A stretch of DNA of 64,000 nt from Pseudoxanthomonas sp. PXM02 (GCF_014851805.1 NZ_JACVAK010000001.1:248001-312000); one strand, 5' to 3'. Shown: positions 21,826 through 36,284, counted from the stretch's first letter. Notes: generated from the sequence alone by a model not told the origin. Made by a program: numbers and translations.

Positions 21826-22485
21826 GTGATCCGACCGCTCGCACTTGCCCTGTCCGCCGCCCTGCTGCTGGTCGCCTGCTCGAAAAGCAGCGAGGCCGAC
21901 GGCGACACGAAGACCTCCAGCGCCCTGTGGGGCCAGAACCTGAAGCTCAACGCGAGCGGTCATCCGCGCGCCGAAGTGTCGGCGAAGGGCGACTTTATCG
22001 TCGACGGCAAACCGGTGCCGTTGACGGATGAGCAGCGTGCGCTGCTGGTCGCTTACCACCGTCAGCTCGGCGGTATCGCCGAAGCTGGCATCGCCACCGG
22101 CAAGGAAGGCGCGAAGCTCGCCGGCAAGGCGGTCGGTGCCGCCGTCCGCGGCATCTTCAGCGGCGATCCCGACCGGATCGATCGGGAGATGGATGCCGAA
22201 GCCAAGAAGGTAGAAGCCGAGGCGATGAAGATCTGCGATCACCTGCCCGGGCTATACAAGGCGCAGCAGGATCTGGTCGCCGCGCTGCCCGCGTTCCAGC
22301 CGTATGCGGGCATGAAGCCGGCCGACGTCGAGGAGTGCCGCAGTTCGCACGACGAGAGTTATGAAGCCGGCAAGAACGTGGGGCGCGTCGTTGGCCAGGC
22401 CGTAAAGGCCACCCAGGGCAACGCCGCGCAGGAAGCCGATGCCGCGGCTGCGGAACCGGCCCCTGCCCCTGCCCCCACGCCTTGA
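21826..22485 (+). CDS. YggN-like (DUF2884-type) lipoprotein, paralogue 3
   Basis: A 219-residue predicted lipoprotein with lipobox LVAC (Cys18). The GTG start at 21826 follows AGGAGA. The core HPRAEVSAKGDFIVDGKPV and the C-terminal ICDHLPGLYKAQQDLVAALPAFQPYA, then DVEEC, align with paralogues 1 and 2, including both cysteines. It has an added tail (residues 170-219) rich in Ala and ending in a Pro-Ala run. Function is unknown. It closes the cluster, 16 bases after the GSG-repeat gene, and is convergent with fumC. Confidence 0.76.
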   Translation: MIRPLALALSAALLLVACSKSSEADGDTKTSSALWGQNLKLNASGHPRAEVSAKGDFIVDGKPVPLTDEQRALLVAYHRQLGGIAEAGIATGKEGAKLAGKAVGAAVRGIFSGDPDRIDREMDAEAKKVEAEAMKICDHLPGLYKAQQDLVAALPAFQPYAGMKPADVEECRSSHDESYEAGKNVGRVVGQAVKATQGNAAQEADAAAAEPAPAPAPTP

Positions 22486-22525
22486 GTGTCTACCGGCGCC
22501 TTTCCCGGCGGGCGCCCTCCCTGGT

Positions 22526-25469
<2,944 letters not shown>

Positions 25470-25492
25470 CCTCCGGGCCTGAGGGAACGGCG

Positions 25493-25891
25493 ATGCACCT
25501 GCTGATCAACATCGACGTTCCCGACCTGCCTGCCGCGGAGGCGCTGTATACCCGCGCCTTCGGACTGACTACCGGGCGCCGCTTCGGCGATGGCGGTGTG
25601 GAACTGCTCGGTGCGCAGGCACCGATCTACGTATTGCAGAACCCCGCCGGCTCGATCGCCGCTGCCGATGCGCGCCGCGACTACGCCCGCCACTGGACAC
25701 CCGTGCACCTGGACGTGGTGGTGGACCACCTTGAACCTGCCCTCGACCGCGCCGTGCAGGCCGGCCTGGTGCAGGAGACCGACATTCGCGAAGCGAACTG
25801 GGGCCGCATCGTGCGCCTGGCCGATCCGTGGGGCCATGGCTGGTGCCTGCTGCAGTTCGTCAACCGCGGCTACGACGAGATCGCCACATGA
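25493..25891 (+). CDS. VOC (glyoxalase/bleomycin-resistance fold) family protein
   Basis: A 132-residue single-module VOC protein. It begins [25 protein letters not shown] and ends with [15 protein letters not shown], with the His and acidic metal-ligand positions of the family (HLDVVV near residue 74). The family includes glyoxalases, dioxygenases and drug-binding proteins, and the substrate cannot be assigned. It starts 23 bases after purB, and its stop overlaps the ATG of the beta-lactamase gene (ATGA, 25888-25891), so the two are translationally coupled. Confidence 0.85.
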   Translation: MHLLINIDVPDLPAAEALYTRAFGLTTGRRFGDGGVELLGAQAPIYVLQNPAGSIAAADARRDYARHWTPVHLDVVVDHLEPALDRAVQAGLVQETDIREANWGRIVRLADPWGHGWCLLQFVNRGYDEIAT

Positions 25892-26793
25892 TGATGCGCT
25901 CCACCCTGCTCGGCGGCCTGCTTGCCTTCGCTGTTCCTGTTGCGGCCCTCGCGTCCGACGTTCCTGCGGCCAAGGCCTGCGCCGACGACGCGGGCTGGAA
26001 TGATCCGGCCACGCCGCTGCATGTTTACGGCAATACCTGGTACGTGGGCACCTGTGGCATCAGCGCGCTGCTGGTGACTTCGGACGAAGGCCACATCCTC
26101 ATCGACGCCGCCACGCCGCAGGCGGGTCCGCAGATCCTGGCGAACATCCGTGCGCTCGGCTTCAAGCCGGAAGACGTGCGCGCGATCGTGTTCTCGCACG
26201 AACACCATGACCATGCGGGCAGCCTGGCCGAGCTGCAGCGTGCGACGGGTGCCCCCGTGTACGCGCGTGCGCCTGCCGTGGGCGTGCTTGAACGCGGCAA
26301 GCCCGACAGGGGCGATCCGCAGTTCGAGGTGTCCGAACCCATCGCGCGCGTCGAGCGGGTCGTAACGCTCGCTGATGATGGCGTCGTGCGCGTAGGTCCG
26401 CTGGCCCTGCAGGCGGTCGCGTCACCCGGCCACACACCGGGTGGCACCAGTTGGACCTGGCGTTCCTGCGAGAAACAGGCGTGCCATCAGTTCGTTTACG
26501 CCGACAGCCTGACCGCAATCTCCGACGACGTGTACCGCTACAGCGATGAGGCCGCGCACCCGGGCTATGTGGCCGCGTTCCGCGACACGCTGGCGCGGAT
26601 CTCGGCACTGGACTGCGATGTCCTGATCACGCCACATCCGTCCGCGAGCCAGCTGTGGCAACGGATTGGTCCCGGAGCCAAGGCAGCCCTGGTGGATACG
26701 AGGGCCTGCCGTGCCTACGCCCAGCGAGCCACGCAACGACTGGACAAGCGACTCGCCGACGAAGCGGCCCCCCCCGCACCCTCGTCACCTTGA
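25888..26793 (+). CDS. Subclass B3 metallo-beta-lactamase
   Basis: A 301-residue exported zinc hydrolase. After a signal peptide (about 1-22, ending ALA) the zinc ligands follow the B3 pattern: HEHHDH (His104, His106, Asp108, His109), the His in SPGHTPGG (His182) and the His in ITPHPS (His250). The order and context resemble L1 of Stenotrophomonas maltophilia (compare YADSLTAI and [11 protein letters not shown]). B3 enzymes hydrolyse beta-lactams including carbapenems in the periplasm. The gene overlaps the VOC gene by four bases and has no mobile-element signs, so it looks intrinsic. Extra cysteines (in ACADD, TCGIS, SCEKQAC) may form disulfides. The spectrum of activity cannot be judged from sequence. 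Confidence 0.9.
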   Translation: MMMRSTLLGGLLAFAVPVAALASDVPAAKACADDAGWNDPATPLHVYGNTWYVGTCGISALLVTSDEGHILIDAATPQAGPQILANIRALGFKPEDVRAIVFSHEHHDHAGSLAELQRATGAPVYARAPAVGVLERGKPDRGDPQFEVSEPIARVERVVTLADDGVVRVGPLALQAVASPGHTPGGTSWTWRSCEKQACHQFVYADSLTAISDDVYRYSDEAAHPGYVAAFRDTLARISALDCDVLITPHPSASQLWQRIGPGAKAALVDTRACRAYAQRATQRLDKRLADEAAPPAPSSP

Positions 26794-26878
26794 TCGGCAT
26801 CAATGCTCCGCGCGCCGCCGTTGGCGACGCTGGCGTCCCTCTTCCCTGCCCCGCGCGCCGTCGCGCGAACCGGACCCG

Positions 26879-28129
26879 ATGAACAAGAAAACCTCCCCCC
26901 GCGCACGTTCGCTTCCGTTCGAGATCGACGCCACCCGCCAGCACCCGCTGGGCATGCCGGTCGAACGTTTTCTGCGCGACTACTGGCACAAGCGCCCGCT
27001 GCTGATCCGCAACGCCTTTCCGGACTTCGAAACGCCGGTGCAGCCTGAAGACCTTGCCGGCCTCGCCTGCGAAGAAGGCGTGCTGGCTCGCCTGATCAGC
27101 CTGGACAAGGCGACGGGTGTCTGGGACGTGCGCACGGGTCCGTTCCAGGAAGAAGATTTCCCGGGCCTGCCCGACCACGACTGGACCCTGCTGGTGCAGG
27201 ACGTGGACAAGTGGGATGCGGACATCCGCCAGTTGCTGGAACAGTTCCGCTTTCTGCCGCGCTGGCGCGTGGACGACATCATGATCAGCTTCGCCGCCAC
27301 CGGCGGTTCGGTCGGCGCGCACGTGGACCATTACGACGTGTTCCTGCTGCAGGCCCAGGGCGAGCGGCGCTGGACGATCGACGCCAGCGTGGCGATGGGG
27401 AAGCCAGCGCCCGACCTTTCCTTCCAGGACGACGTGGCGATCAAGCTGCTGCGCCAGTTCGATCCCACCCACGAGTGGGTGCTGTCGCCGGGCGACATGC
27501 TGTACCTGCCGCCGCTGGTGCCGCACCACGGCGTGGCGGAGAACCCGTGCCTGACGTTCTCGGTGGGCATGCGTGCGCCGTCCTCGGCCGAGCTGATCGG
27601 CGACTACCTGGACACGCTGATCGCCGACGCCGACGACGCCGTGCGCTACCACGATGAAGACCTGACCGCGCCGCAGGATCCCAACGAGATCGACGCCCGT
27701 GCGATGGAGCGCGTGGTCGAGGCGTTGAATGCGCTGCGCATGAATGATCCGGACCGGGTGGGCGACTGGTTCGGCCGCTTCATCACCACGTACCGTGCCT
27801 CGGGCGACGTGATGCCGGCACCGGATGCGCCGTCGCGCATTGAGATGGAGTGGGACCTGCAACAGGGCGCGCGCCTGCTGCGCCACCCGTTCTCCCGCTT
27901 CGCCTGGCGCCGGTGCCGCAAGGGCGCCACCCTGTTCTGCAACGGCATGGACTACGCGCTGCCGGTCAGGGAGGCGCAACAGCTCGCCGCCCTGGAAAGC
28001 CTGGATGGCCCCACTTACGCCGCGCTTGGCGAGGCAGGCCGCGACGCGGTGATGGCGCTGGCCGCACAGGGGCACTACCAGCTGGCCCTGGACGATGATG
28101 ACCCGGGTCTTGGGGACGAGGACGCATGA
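26879..28129 (+). CDS. JmjC/cupin 2-oxoglutarate oxygenase, RoxA/YcfD-like
   Basis: A 416-residue Fe(II)/2-oxoglutarate oxygenase similar to the ribosomal-protein uL16 arginine hydroxylase RoxA (YcfD). The opening LGMPVERFLRDYWHKRPLLIRNAF is the family start. The iron triad is in HVDHYDVF (HxD) and VPHHGVAENP. A C-terminal dimerisation and winged-helix part follows (FSRFAWRRCRKGATLFCNGMDY). It is about 40 residues longer than E. coli YcfD. Four bases overlap the next gene (ATGA), so it is co-translated with the GNAT protein. RoxA function is inferred from family; other cupin hydroxylases are possible. Confidence 0.87.
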   Translation: MNKKTSPRARSLPFEIDATRQHPLGMPVERFLRDYWHKRPLLIRNAFPDFETPVQPEDLAGLACEEGVLARLISLDKATGVWDVRTGPFQEEDFPGLPDHDWTLLVQDVDKWDADIRQLLEQFRFLPRWRVDDIMISFAATGGSVGAHVDHYDVFLLQAQGERRWTIDASVAMGKPAPDLSFQDDVAIKLLRQFDPTHEWVLSPGDMLYLPPLVPHHGVAENPCLTFSVGMRAPSSAELIGDYLDTLIADADDAVRYHDEDLTAPQDPNEIDARAMERVVEALNALRMNDPDRVGDWFGRFITTYRASGDVMPAPDAPSRIEMEWDLQQGARLLRHPFSRFAWRRCRKGATLFCNGMDYALPVREAQQLAALESLDGPTYAALGEAGRDAVMALAAQGHYQLALDDDDPGLGDEDA

Positions 28130-29037
28130 ACGCACCGCGGGAGTACCACGTCGAAGCCGTCGACTACGCCACCGGCGCCGCACCCGTCCACCAGGTCCGG
28201 GACGTGGTCTTCGTGCAGGAGCAGCAGGTCCCCCGCGAGTTGGAGCGCGATGCGCTGGACCCGCTGAGCCATCACGTGCTGGCCCGCGATGCCGCCGGTA
28301 ACCCCATCGGCACGGCACGGCTGACGCCGGAGCACCGGATCGGCCGCATGGCGGTGCTCTCGGCCTGGCGTAGCCGGGGCGTCGGCGACGCCCTGCTGGC
28401 CGCCCTGCTGGACGAAGCCCGCCAGCGACGGTGGCCCGACGTGTCCCTGCATGCCCAGGTGACTGCCGAAGCCTTCTACGCGCGCCACGGCTTCGTACCG
28501 GAGGGCGAGCGCTTCATCGAGGCGGGCATCGAGCACCAGGCCATGCGGCGCGTGCTGACCGGACCGACGGGCATCGCCCATCGCGCCGAAGCGGTCGCCA
28601 TCACCACCGCCGTGATCGCCCAGGCACGCCGGTCCCTGGTGGTCTACAGCCGTACGCTGGACCCGGGCCTGTGGGATGCCCCGGCCGTCGTCGAGGCACT
28701 GCGTCGCTTCGCCACGCGCCAGACCGGGGCGCAGGTCCAGCTGCTGCTGCAGGACGCCGGCACCCCGCAGCGGGCGCTGGCCCCGCTGATCAGCCTGGGC
28801 CAGCGGCTGCCCAGCGTGTTCGCGTTCCGCGAGGTACAGGATCCCGTGGACCTGCCCTACACCGCCGCCTTCGTCGCCAACGACGACCATGGCTACTACT
28901 TCCGGCCACTGGGCAACCGCTTCGATGGCGAAGCCGGACTGGCGCACGCGGGCCGTGCCCGCCAGCTGCGCGAAGAGTTCTCGCAGATGTGGGAACGCGC
29001 ACGGCCCGTCAGCGAGTACCGTGCGCTGGGCATCTGA
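28126..29037 (+). CDS. GNAT N-acetyltransferase fused to a C-terminal PLD-like domain
   Basis: A 303-residue two-part protein. Residues 1-145 form a GNAT domain: RDVVFVQEQQVPRELERDALD, then GTARLTPEHRIGRMAVLSAWRSRGVGDALL (acetyl-CoA loop) and FYARHGFVPEGERFIEAGIEHQAM. Residues 155-303 form a second domain (ITTAVIAQARRSLVVYSRTLDP), similar to a uncharacterised phospholipase-D-like unit seen fused to GNAT in this lineage. The substrate is unknown. Its ATG lies inside the stop of the RoxA-like gene, and the pair is likely a two-gene unit before sucA. Confidence 0.82.
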   Translation: MNAPREYHVEAVDYATGAAPVHQVRDVVFVQEQQVPRELERDALDPLSHHVLARDAAGNPIGTARLTPEHRIGRMAVLSAWRSRGVGDALLAALLDEARQRRWPDVSLHAQVTAEAFYARHGFVPEGERFIEAGIEHQAMRRVLTGPTGIAHRAEAVAITTAVIAQARRSLVVYSRTLDPGLWDAPAVVEALRRFATRQTGAQVQLLLQDAGTPQRALAPLISLGQRLPSVFAFREVQDPVDLPYTAAFVANDDHGYYFRPLGNRFDGEAGLAHAGRARQLREEFSQMWERARPVSEYRALGI

Positions 29038-29223
29038 TCCCGTGCAACGCCTGCGGAATTCATTGCCTTCACAGGCCTGCACCCTGCGTCTTTAGTCCAA
29101 TCCGGTTACGCCCCCCTCCCGGCATGGGGGTATAATTTCCGGGTTTTCGTCCCTGTCCTTGCGGCATCGCGCGACATGGACCGACAGCGCCCCCTCGACT
29201 ACCGCAAGCACGCCATCACCATC
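29038..29223 (+). promoter_or_regulatory. sucA promoter region
   Basis: A perfect -10 hexamer TATAAT lies at 29131-29136, between the GNAT gene and sucA. No good -35 is seen at the usual spacing; a GC-rich stretch with CCCCC/GGGGG arms (29112-29130) fills that position. This is the likely promoter of sucAB-lpdA. Confidence 0.5.
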
Positions 29224-32049
29224 GTGGACAATCTCCTGAAGCAGTTCGCGCAATCCTCGCAACTCAACGGGGGCAACGCCTCCTACGTCGAAGACCTGTA
29301 CGAGCAGTACCTCGTCGCCCCGGACAGCGTGGGGCCCAAATGGAAAGCCTACTTCGACGGTTTCAAGGGCCACGAGGCCGGTGACGTGCCGCATTCGGTG
29401 GTCATCCAGCAGATCACCGAGGCCGCCCGCCAGGCCGGCAAGGGTGCCATCTCGACCGGTGGCGGCGATGAGCGCGAGCGCAACGTGGGCCGCCTGATCA
29501 CGGCCTACCGTTCGCGCGGCCACCTCGGCGCCCAGATCGATCCGCTGGGCCTGACCCCGCCGCTCAATACGCCGGACCTGGACCTGGCCTTCCACGACCT
29601 GTCCGACCGCGACCTCGACAGCGAATTCAGCACCGGCAACGTCGGCGGCCATGCCCGCATGAAGCTGCGCGACCTGCTGGCCCGCCTGAAGGCGACCTAC
29701 ACCGGTCCCATCGGCGTCGAGTTCATGCATATCTCCGAAGTCGAGCAGCGCCAGTGGCTGTACCAGCGCCTCGAGACCGCCGGCGGCCAGTTCGGCCTGT
29801 CCGACGATGCCAAGCGCCGCACGCTGGAGCGCCTGACCGCCGCCGAGGGCCTGGAGCGCTACCTGCACACCAAGTACGTTGGCCAGAAGCGCTTCTCGCT
29901 GGAAGGCGGCGACGCGCTGATCCCGCTGATGGACACCATGATCCGCAATGCCGGCGAAGGCGGGGTCAAGGACATCGTGGTCGGCATGGCCCACCGCGGC
30001 CGCCTCAACGTGCTGGTCAACACGCTGGGCAAGAGCCCGCGCAAGCTGTTCGACGAGTTCGAAGGCAAGTTCGAGCACGACAACAACCTGGCGCACGCCG
30101 GCGACGTGAAGTACCACATGGGCTTCTCCGCCGACATCGCCACCCCGGGCGGCCCGGTCCACCTGGCGCTGGCCTTCAATCCGTCGCACCTGGAAATCGT
30201 CGACCCGGTCGTGGCCGGCAGCGTCCGTTCGCGCCAGGAGCGCCGCAACGACGCCGCACGCCAGAGCGTGCTGCCGATCATCATGCACGGCGACGCCGCG
30301 TTCGCGGGCCAGGGCGTGGTGATGGAGCTGTTCCAGATGTCGCAGGCGCGCGGTTTCGCCGTCGGCGGCACGCTGCACATCGTCATCAACAACCAGATCG
30401 GCTTCACCACCAGCAACAAGGAAGACTCGCGTTCCACGCTGTACTGCACCGACGTGGCCAAGATGGTCGGCGCCCCGGTGTTCCATGTGAACGGCGACGA
30501 TCCGGAAGCGGTGGTGTTCGTGGCGAAGCTGGCCTACGACTTCCGCCAGCAGTTCAAGAAGGACGTGGTGATCGACCTGGTCTGCTACCGCCGCCACGGC
30601 CACAACGAGGCCGATGAGCCGGCCGCCACGCAGCCGGTGATGTACCAGACCATCCGCAAGCACGCGACCACCCGCGAGATGTACGCCGCCAAGCTGGAAG
30701 GCGCCGGCGTCATCCCCGCCGAAGGCGGCAAGGCGATGGCCGATGCGTACCGCAACAAGCTGGACTCGGGCGAGTACACCACCGAGCTGGCCAAGCAGAA
30801 GGGCGACGAGCTGGCGATCGACTGGTCGAAGTACCTGTCGGGCAAGCTGAGCGATCCGGTCGACACCAAGGTCAAGCGCAAGTCGCTGGACTCGCTGGCC
30901 AAGATCATCACCACGATCCCGGCCGGCGTCGCGCTACACCCGCGCGTGGCCAAGATCTACGAAGACCGCGTGAAGATGGCGGCCGGCGAACAGCTGGCCG
31001 ACTGGGGCTTCGCGGAGAACCTCGCCTACGCCACCCTGCTGGCGGAAGGCAACGGCCTGCGTCTGGTCGGCCAGGATGCCGGTCGCGGCACGTTCTTCCA
31101 CCGCCACGCGATCCTGCACGACCAGAAGACCGACAGCTATTACCTGCCGCTGCGCCAACTGGTGGAGCAGCCGGAGCAAGCGACCATCATCGACTCGTTG
31201 CTCAGCGAGGAAGCGGTGATGGCGTTCGAGTACGGCTTCTCGACCACCGATCCCAACACGCTGTGCATCTGGGAAGCGCAGTTCGGCGACTTCGCCAACG
31301 GTGCGCAGGTGGTGATCGACCAGTTCATCGCTGCCGGCGAAGCCAAGTGGGGCCGTATCAGCGGCCTGACCCTGCTGCTGCCGCACGGCTACGAAGGCCA
31401 GGGTCCGGAGCACAGCTCCGCCCGCCTGGAGCGTTTCCTGCAGCTGTGCGCGCTGGAGAACATGCTGGTCTGCGTGCCCACCACGCCCGCCCAGGCGTAC
31501 CACATGCTGCGCCGCCAGATGCGCATGACCACCCGCAAGCCGCTGGTGGTGATGACGCCCAAGTCGCTGCTGCGCCACAAGCTGGCCGTGTCCACGCTGG
31601 ACGAACTGGCAAACGGCGAATTCCAGCACCTGATCCCGGATGCCACCGCCGACGCCAAGAAGGTCAAGCGCGTCGTCGCCTGTTCCGGCAAGGTCTACTA
31701 CGACCTGCTGGAAGACGCGCAGAAACGCGGCCAGGACGACGTGGCCATCCTGCGTGTCGAACAGCTGTATCCGTTCCCGCGCGAACAGCTGGCTGCCGAA
31801 CTCAAGCGCTATGGCAAGGCCACCGAGGTGGTCTGGTGCCAGGAAGAGCCGCAGAACCAGGGTGCGTGGTACCAGATCAAGCACCACCTGCAGGCCTGCC
31901 TGTCCGACAAGCAATCGCTGCACTACGCGGGCCGCCCGCGTTCGCCCTCGCCCGCTGCCGGCCATTTCGCCGAGCACGTCGAGGAGCAGCTGAAGCTCGT
32001 CGCTGACGCACTCGTCAACAAGCTCGGCAACGACAACGTCGCCGAATAA
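29224..32049 (+). CDS. sucA: 2-oxoglutarate dehydrogenase E1 component
   Basis: A 941-residue thiamine-diphosphate enzyme that decarboxylates 2-oxoglutarate in the TCA cycle and passes the succinyl group to E2. The N-terminal E2-binding segment (YEQYLVAPDSVGPKWKAYF) is followed by the E1 domain with MAHRGRLNVLVNTLGK, HGDAAFAGQGVV and INNQIGFTT (cofactor region), then the transketolase-like C-terminal half. The family normally starts (M)DNLLKQFAQSS, which fits a GTG at 29224; an in-frame ATG at 29176 would add 16 residues. Neither has a strong ribosome binding site. sucB follows after 51 bases. Confidence 0.94.
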   Translation: MDNLLKQFAQSSQLNGGNASYVEDLYEQYLVAPDSVGPKWKAYFDGFKGHEAGDVPHSVVIQQITEAARQAGKGAISTGGGDERERNVGRLITAYRSRGHLGAQIDPLGLTPPLNTPDLDLAFHDLSDRDLDSEFSTGNVGGHARMKLRDLLARLKATYTGPIGVEFMHISEVEQRQWLYQRLETAGGQFGLSDDAKRRTLERLTAAEGLERYLHTKYVGQKRFSLEGGDALIPLMDTMIRNAGEGGVKDIVVGMAHRGRLNVLVNTLGKSPRKLFDEFEGKFEHDNNLAHAGDVKYHMGFSADIATPGGPVHLALAFNPSHLEIVDPVVAGSVRSRQERRNDAARQSVLPIIMHGDAAFAGQGVVMELFQMSQARGFAVGGTLHIVINNQIGFTTSNKEDSRSTLYCTDVAKMVGAPVFHVNGDDPEAVVFVAKLAYDFRQQFKKDVVIDLVCYRRHGHNEADEPAATQPVMYQTIRKHATTREMYAAKLEGAGVIPAEGGKAMADAYRNKLDSGEYTTELAKQKGDELAIDWSKYLSGKLSDPVDTKVKRKSLDSLAKIITTIPAGVALHPRVAKIYEDRVKMAAGEQLADWGFAENLAYATLLAEGNGLRLVGQDAGRGTFFHRHAILHDQKTDSYYLPLRQLVEQPEQATIIDSLLSEEAVMAFEYGFSTTDPNTLCIWEAQFGDFANGAQVVIDQFIAAGEAKWGRISGLTLLLPHGYEGQGPEHSSARLERFLQLCALENMLVCVPTTPAQAYHMLRRQMRMTTRKPLVVMTPKSLLRHKLAVSTLDELANGEFQHLIPDATADAKKVKRVVACSGKVYYDLLEDAQKRGQDDVAILRVEQLYPFPREQLAAELKRYGKATEVVWCQEEPQNQGAWYQIKHHLQACLSDKQSLHYAGRPRSPSPAAGHFAEHVEEQLKLVADALVNKLGNDNVAE

Positions 32050-32100
32050 GCCCCCCCCCATTCCTCTTTACGTACAACACCACCAGGACGCCCCATCACC

Positions 32101-35000
<2,900 letters not shown>

Positions 35001-35006
35001 GGCTCG

Positions 35007-35067
35007 CACGGCGACGACACCGTCGCCGTGATCCGCATGCGCCAGGCGATGCCTGGCGTTTTGCGTT
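35007..35067 (+). terminator. Hairpin terminator after lpdA
   Basis: Two hairpins follow the lpdA stop. The first is a perfect 10-bp stem (35007-35030, loop ACAC). The second is an 8-bp stem (CGCCAGGC at 35040-35047 with GCCTGGCG at 35051-35058), followed by TTTT and then TTT. The second is the better rho-independent terminator. Confidence 0.78.
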
Positions 35068-35098
35068 TCAGACAACAGGCAACACAGGACACACGACC

Positions 35099-35692
35099 AT
35101 GAAGAGCATCTGCGTCTACTGCGGTTCCAACGCCGGCAACAAGCCTGCCTACCGCGAGCGCGCCATCGCGCTGGGCGACCGCATCGCAAAGGAAGGCCTG
35201 CAGCTGGTGTACGGCGGCGGCAACGTCGGCCTGATGGGCATCGTCGCCGACGCGGTGCTCGCCGCCGGTGGCGAGGTGATCGGCGTGATCCCCGAACAGT
35301 TGGTCAACTGGGAGGTCGCGCACAAGGGCGTGACCAAGTTGGAAGTCGTCGCCAACATGCACGAGCGCAAGAAGCGCATGTTCGACCTGTCCGACGCGTT
35401 CGTCGCCCTGCCCGGCGGCTTCGGCACGCTCGACGAGATGTTCGAGATGCTGACCTGGCGCCAGCTCGGCATCGGCGACAAGCCCTGCGCGTTCCTCGAC
35501 GTCGAAGGGTTCTATGCGCCGCTGATGGGCATGATCGACCGCATGGTCGAAGAGCGCTTCCTGCACCCGGAACAGCGCGCCGACCTGTGGCACGGCGACG
35601 ACATCGATGCGATGGTCGCCTGGATGCGCGCGTACAGCCCGGCGCAGGCGGACAAGTGGATGGATGAGAAGCGGCGGAAGTCGTTGCGGTGA
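35099..35692 (+). CDS. LOG-family (TIGR00730) Rossmann-fold protein
   Basis: A 197-residue member of the lysine-decarboxylase-like/LOG family. MKSICVYCGSNAG opens the Rossmann fold, and the active-site signature PGGFGTLDEMFE with an upstream MHERKKRMFDLSDAF is intact. In characterised LOG proteins this site hydrolyses nucleoside 5'-monophosphates, classically cytokinin riboside monophosphates, to a free base and ribose phosphate. The name lysine decarboxylase found in databases is not supported by this motif set. It is monocistronic after the lpdA terminator. Confidence 0.9.
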   Translation: MKSICVYCGSNAGNKPAYRERAIALGDRIAKEGLQLVYGGGNVGLMGIVADAVLAAGGEVIGVIPEQLVNWEVAHKGVTKLEVVANMHERKKRMFDLSDAFVALPGGFGTLDEMFEMLTWRQLGIGDKPCAFLDVEGFYAPLMGMIDRMVEERFLHPEQRADLWHGDDIDAMVAWMRAYSPAQADKWMDEKRRKSLR

Positions 35693-35697
35693 GGCCC

Positions 35698-35920
35698 CGT
35701 CGTCCCAGCGAAAGCTGGGACCCATCTGCTTTTGCTCGAGCCGCCGCGGCGCTCACGAGCAATGGATTCCAGCGTTCGCTGGAATGACGAGCGATGTGTC
35801 CATGCCAAGCGAGAACTAACTTACGCCGTCGTCCCAGCGAAAGCTGGGACCCATCTGCTCTTGCTTGAAGACCCCGAACCCGGATGGACAATGGATTCCA
35901 GCGTTCGCTGGAATGACGAA
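35698..35920. repeat. Tandem pair of palindromic repeat units, 129-bp period
   Basis: Hairpin A, GTCCCAGCGAAAGCTGGGAC, occurs at 35702-35721 and 35831-35850. Hairpin B, ATTCCAGCGTTCGCTGGAAT, occurs at 35766-35785 and 35895-35914. The period is exactly 129 bases for both. A and B are diverged inverted copies of one element, with matching flanks (CGTC before A, GATGACG-type after B), so each unit is a head-to-head pair. The sequence between the hairpins is less conserved. The GIY-YIG nuclease gene begins 50 bases after the second unit. Confidence 0.88.
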
Positions 35921-35969
35921 GTCGGGGCTTATAGTGGCTTGGCTCGCGCGAGCCAGAAGGTGCACCGTC

Positions 35970-36266
35970 ATGCCAAGGGAACGGATTCCCTGCGTCTACA
36001 TGCTGGCAAGCCAGCCCAGAGGCACACTTTACATCGGAGTGACATCCGACTTGCCTGCACGCATCTGGCAACACAAACACGACCAGACCGAAGGCTTCAC
36101 CCAGCGCCATGGCGGCCATACTTTGGTCTGGTACGAGGTCCATACGCAAATGGAATCTGCGATCCTCCGCGAGAAGGCGTTGAAGGCGTGGAAACGCCTC
36201 TGGAAAATCCAGCTGGTCGAAGCCGAAAATCCCACGTGGCGGGATCTGTATCCCGACATTCTCTGA
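35970..36266 (+). CDS. Single-domain GIY-YIG nuclease (Ssn/UPF0213-like)
   Basis: A 98-residue protein consisting only of a GIY-YIG domain. The two strands read CVYMLAS (residues 8-14) and TLYIGVTSDL (19-28). The catalytic Arg is Arg31 in PARIWQHK, and the metal-binding Glu candidates are in REKALKAWKR (Glu68) with KIQLVE at residues 79-84. The ATG at 35970 follows AGAAGG with good spacing. The reading frame stays open upstream into hairpin B, but that part only translates the repeat (IPAFAGMT) and is not counted. The best-known relatives are the recently described Ssn site-specific single-strand nucleases, whose targets are genomic repeats. acuI-like begins 18 bases later. Confidence 0.88.
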   Translation: MPRERIPCVYMLASQPRGTLYIGVTSDLPARIWQHKHDQTEGFTQRHGGHTLVWYEVHTQMESAILREKALKAWKRLWKIQLVEAENPTWRDLYPDIL

Positions 36267-36284
36267 ACGAGAGATTCGCACACC

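Noticed and set aside
35698..35920. CRISPR array
   Set aside because: Only two units, palindromic hairpins in inverted pairs, 129-base period, no cas genes.
35865..35969. Longer N-terminus for the GIY-YIG gene reading through hairpin B
   Set aside because: The added peptide (with IPAFAGMT) is a translation of the repeat. The ATG at 35970 has a ribosome binding site and begins the domain properly.
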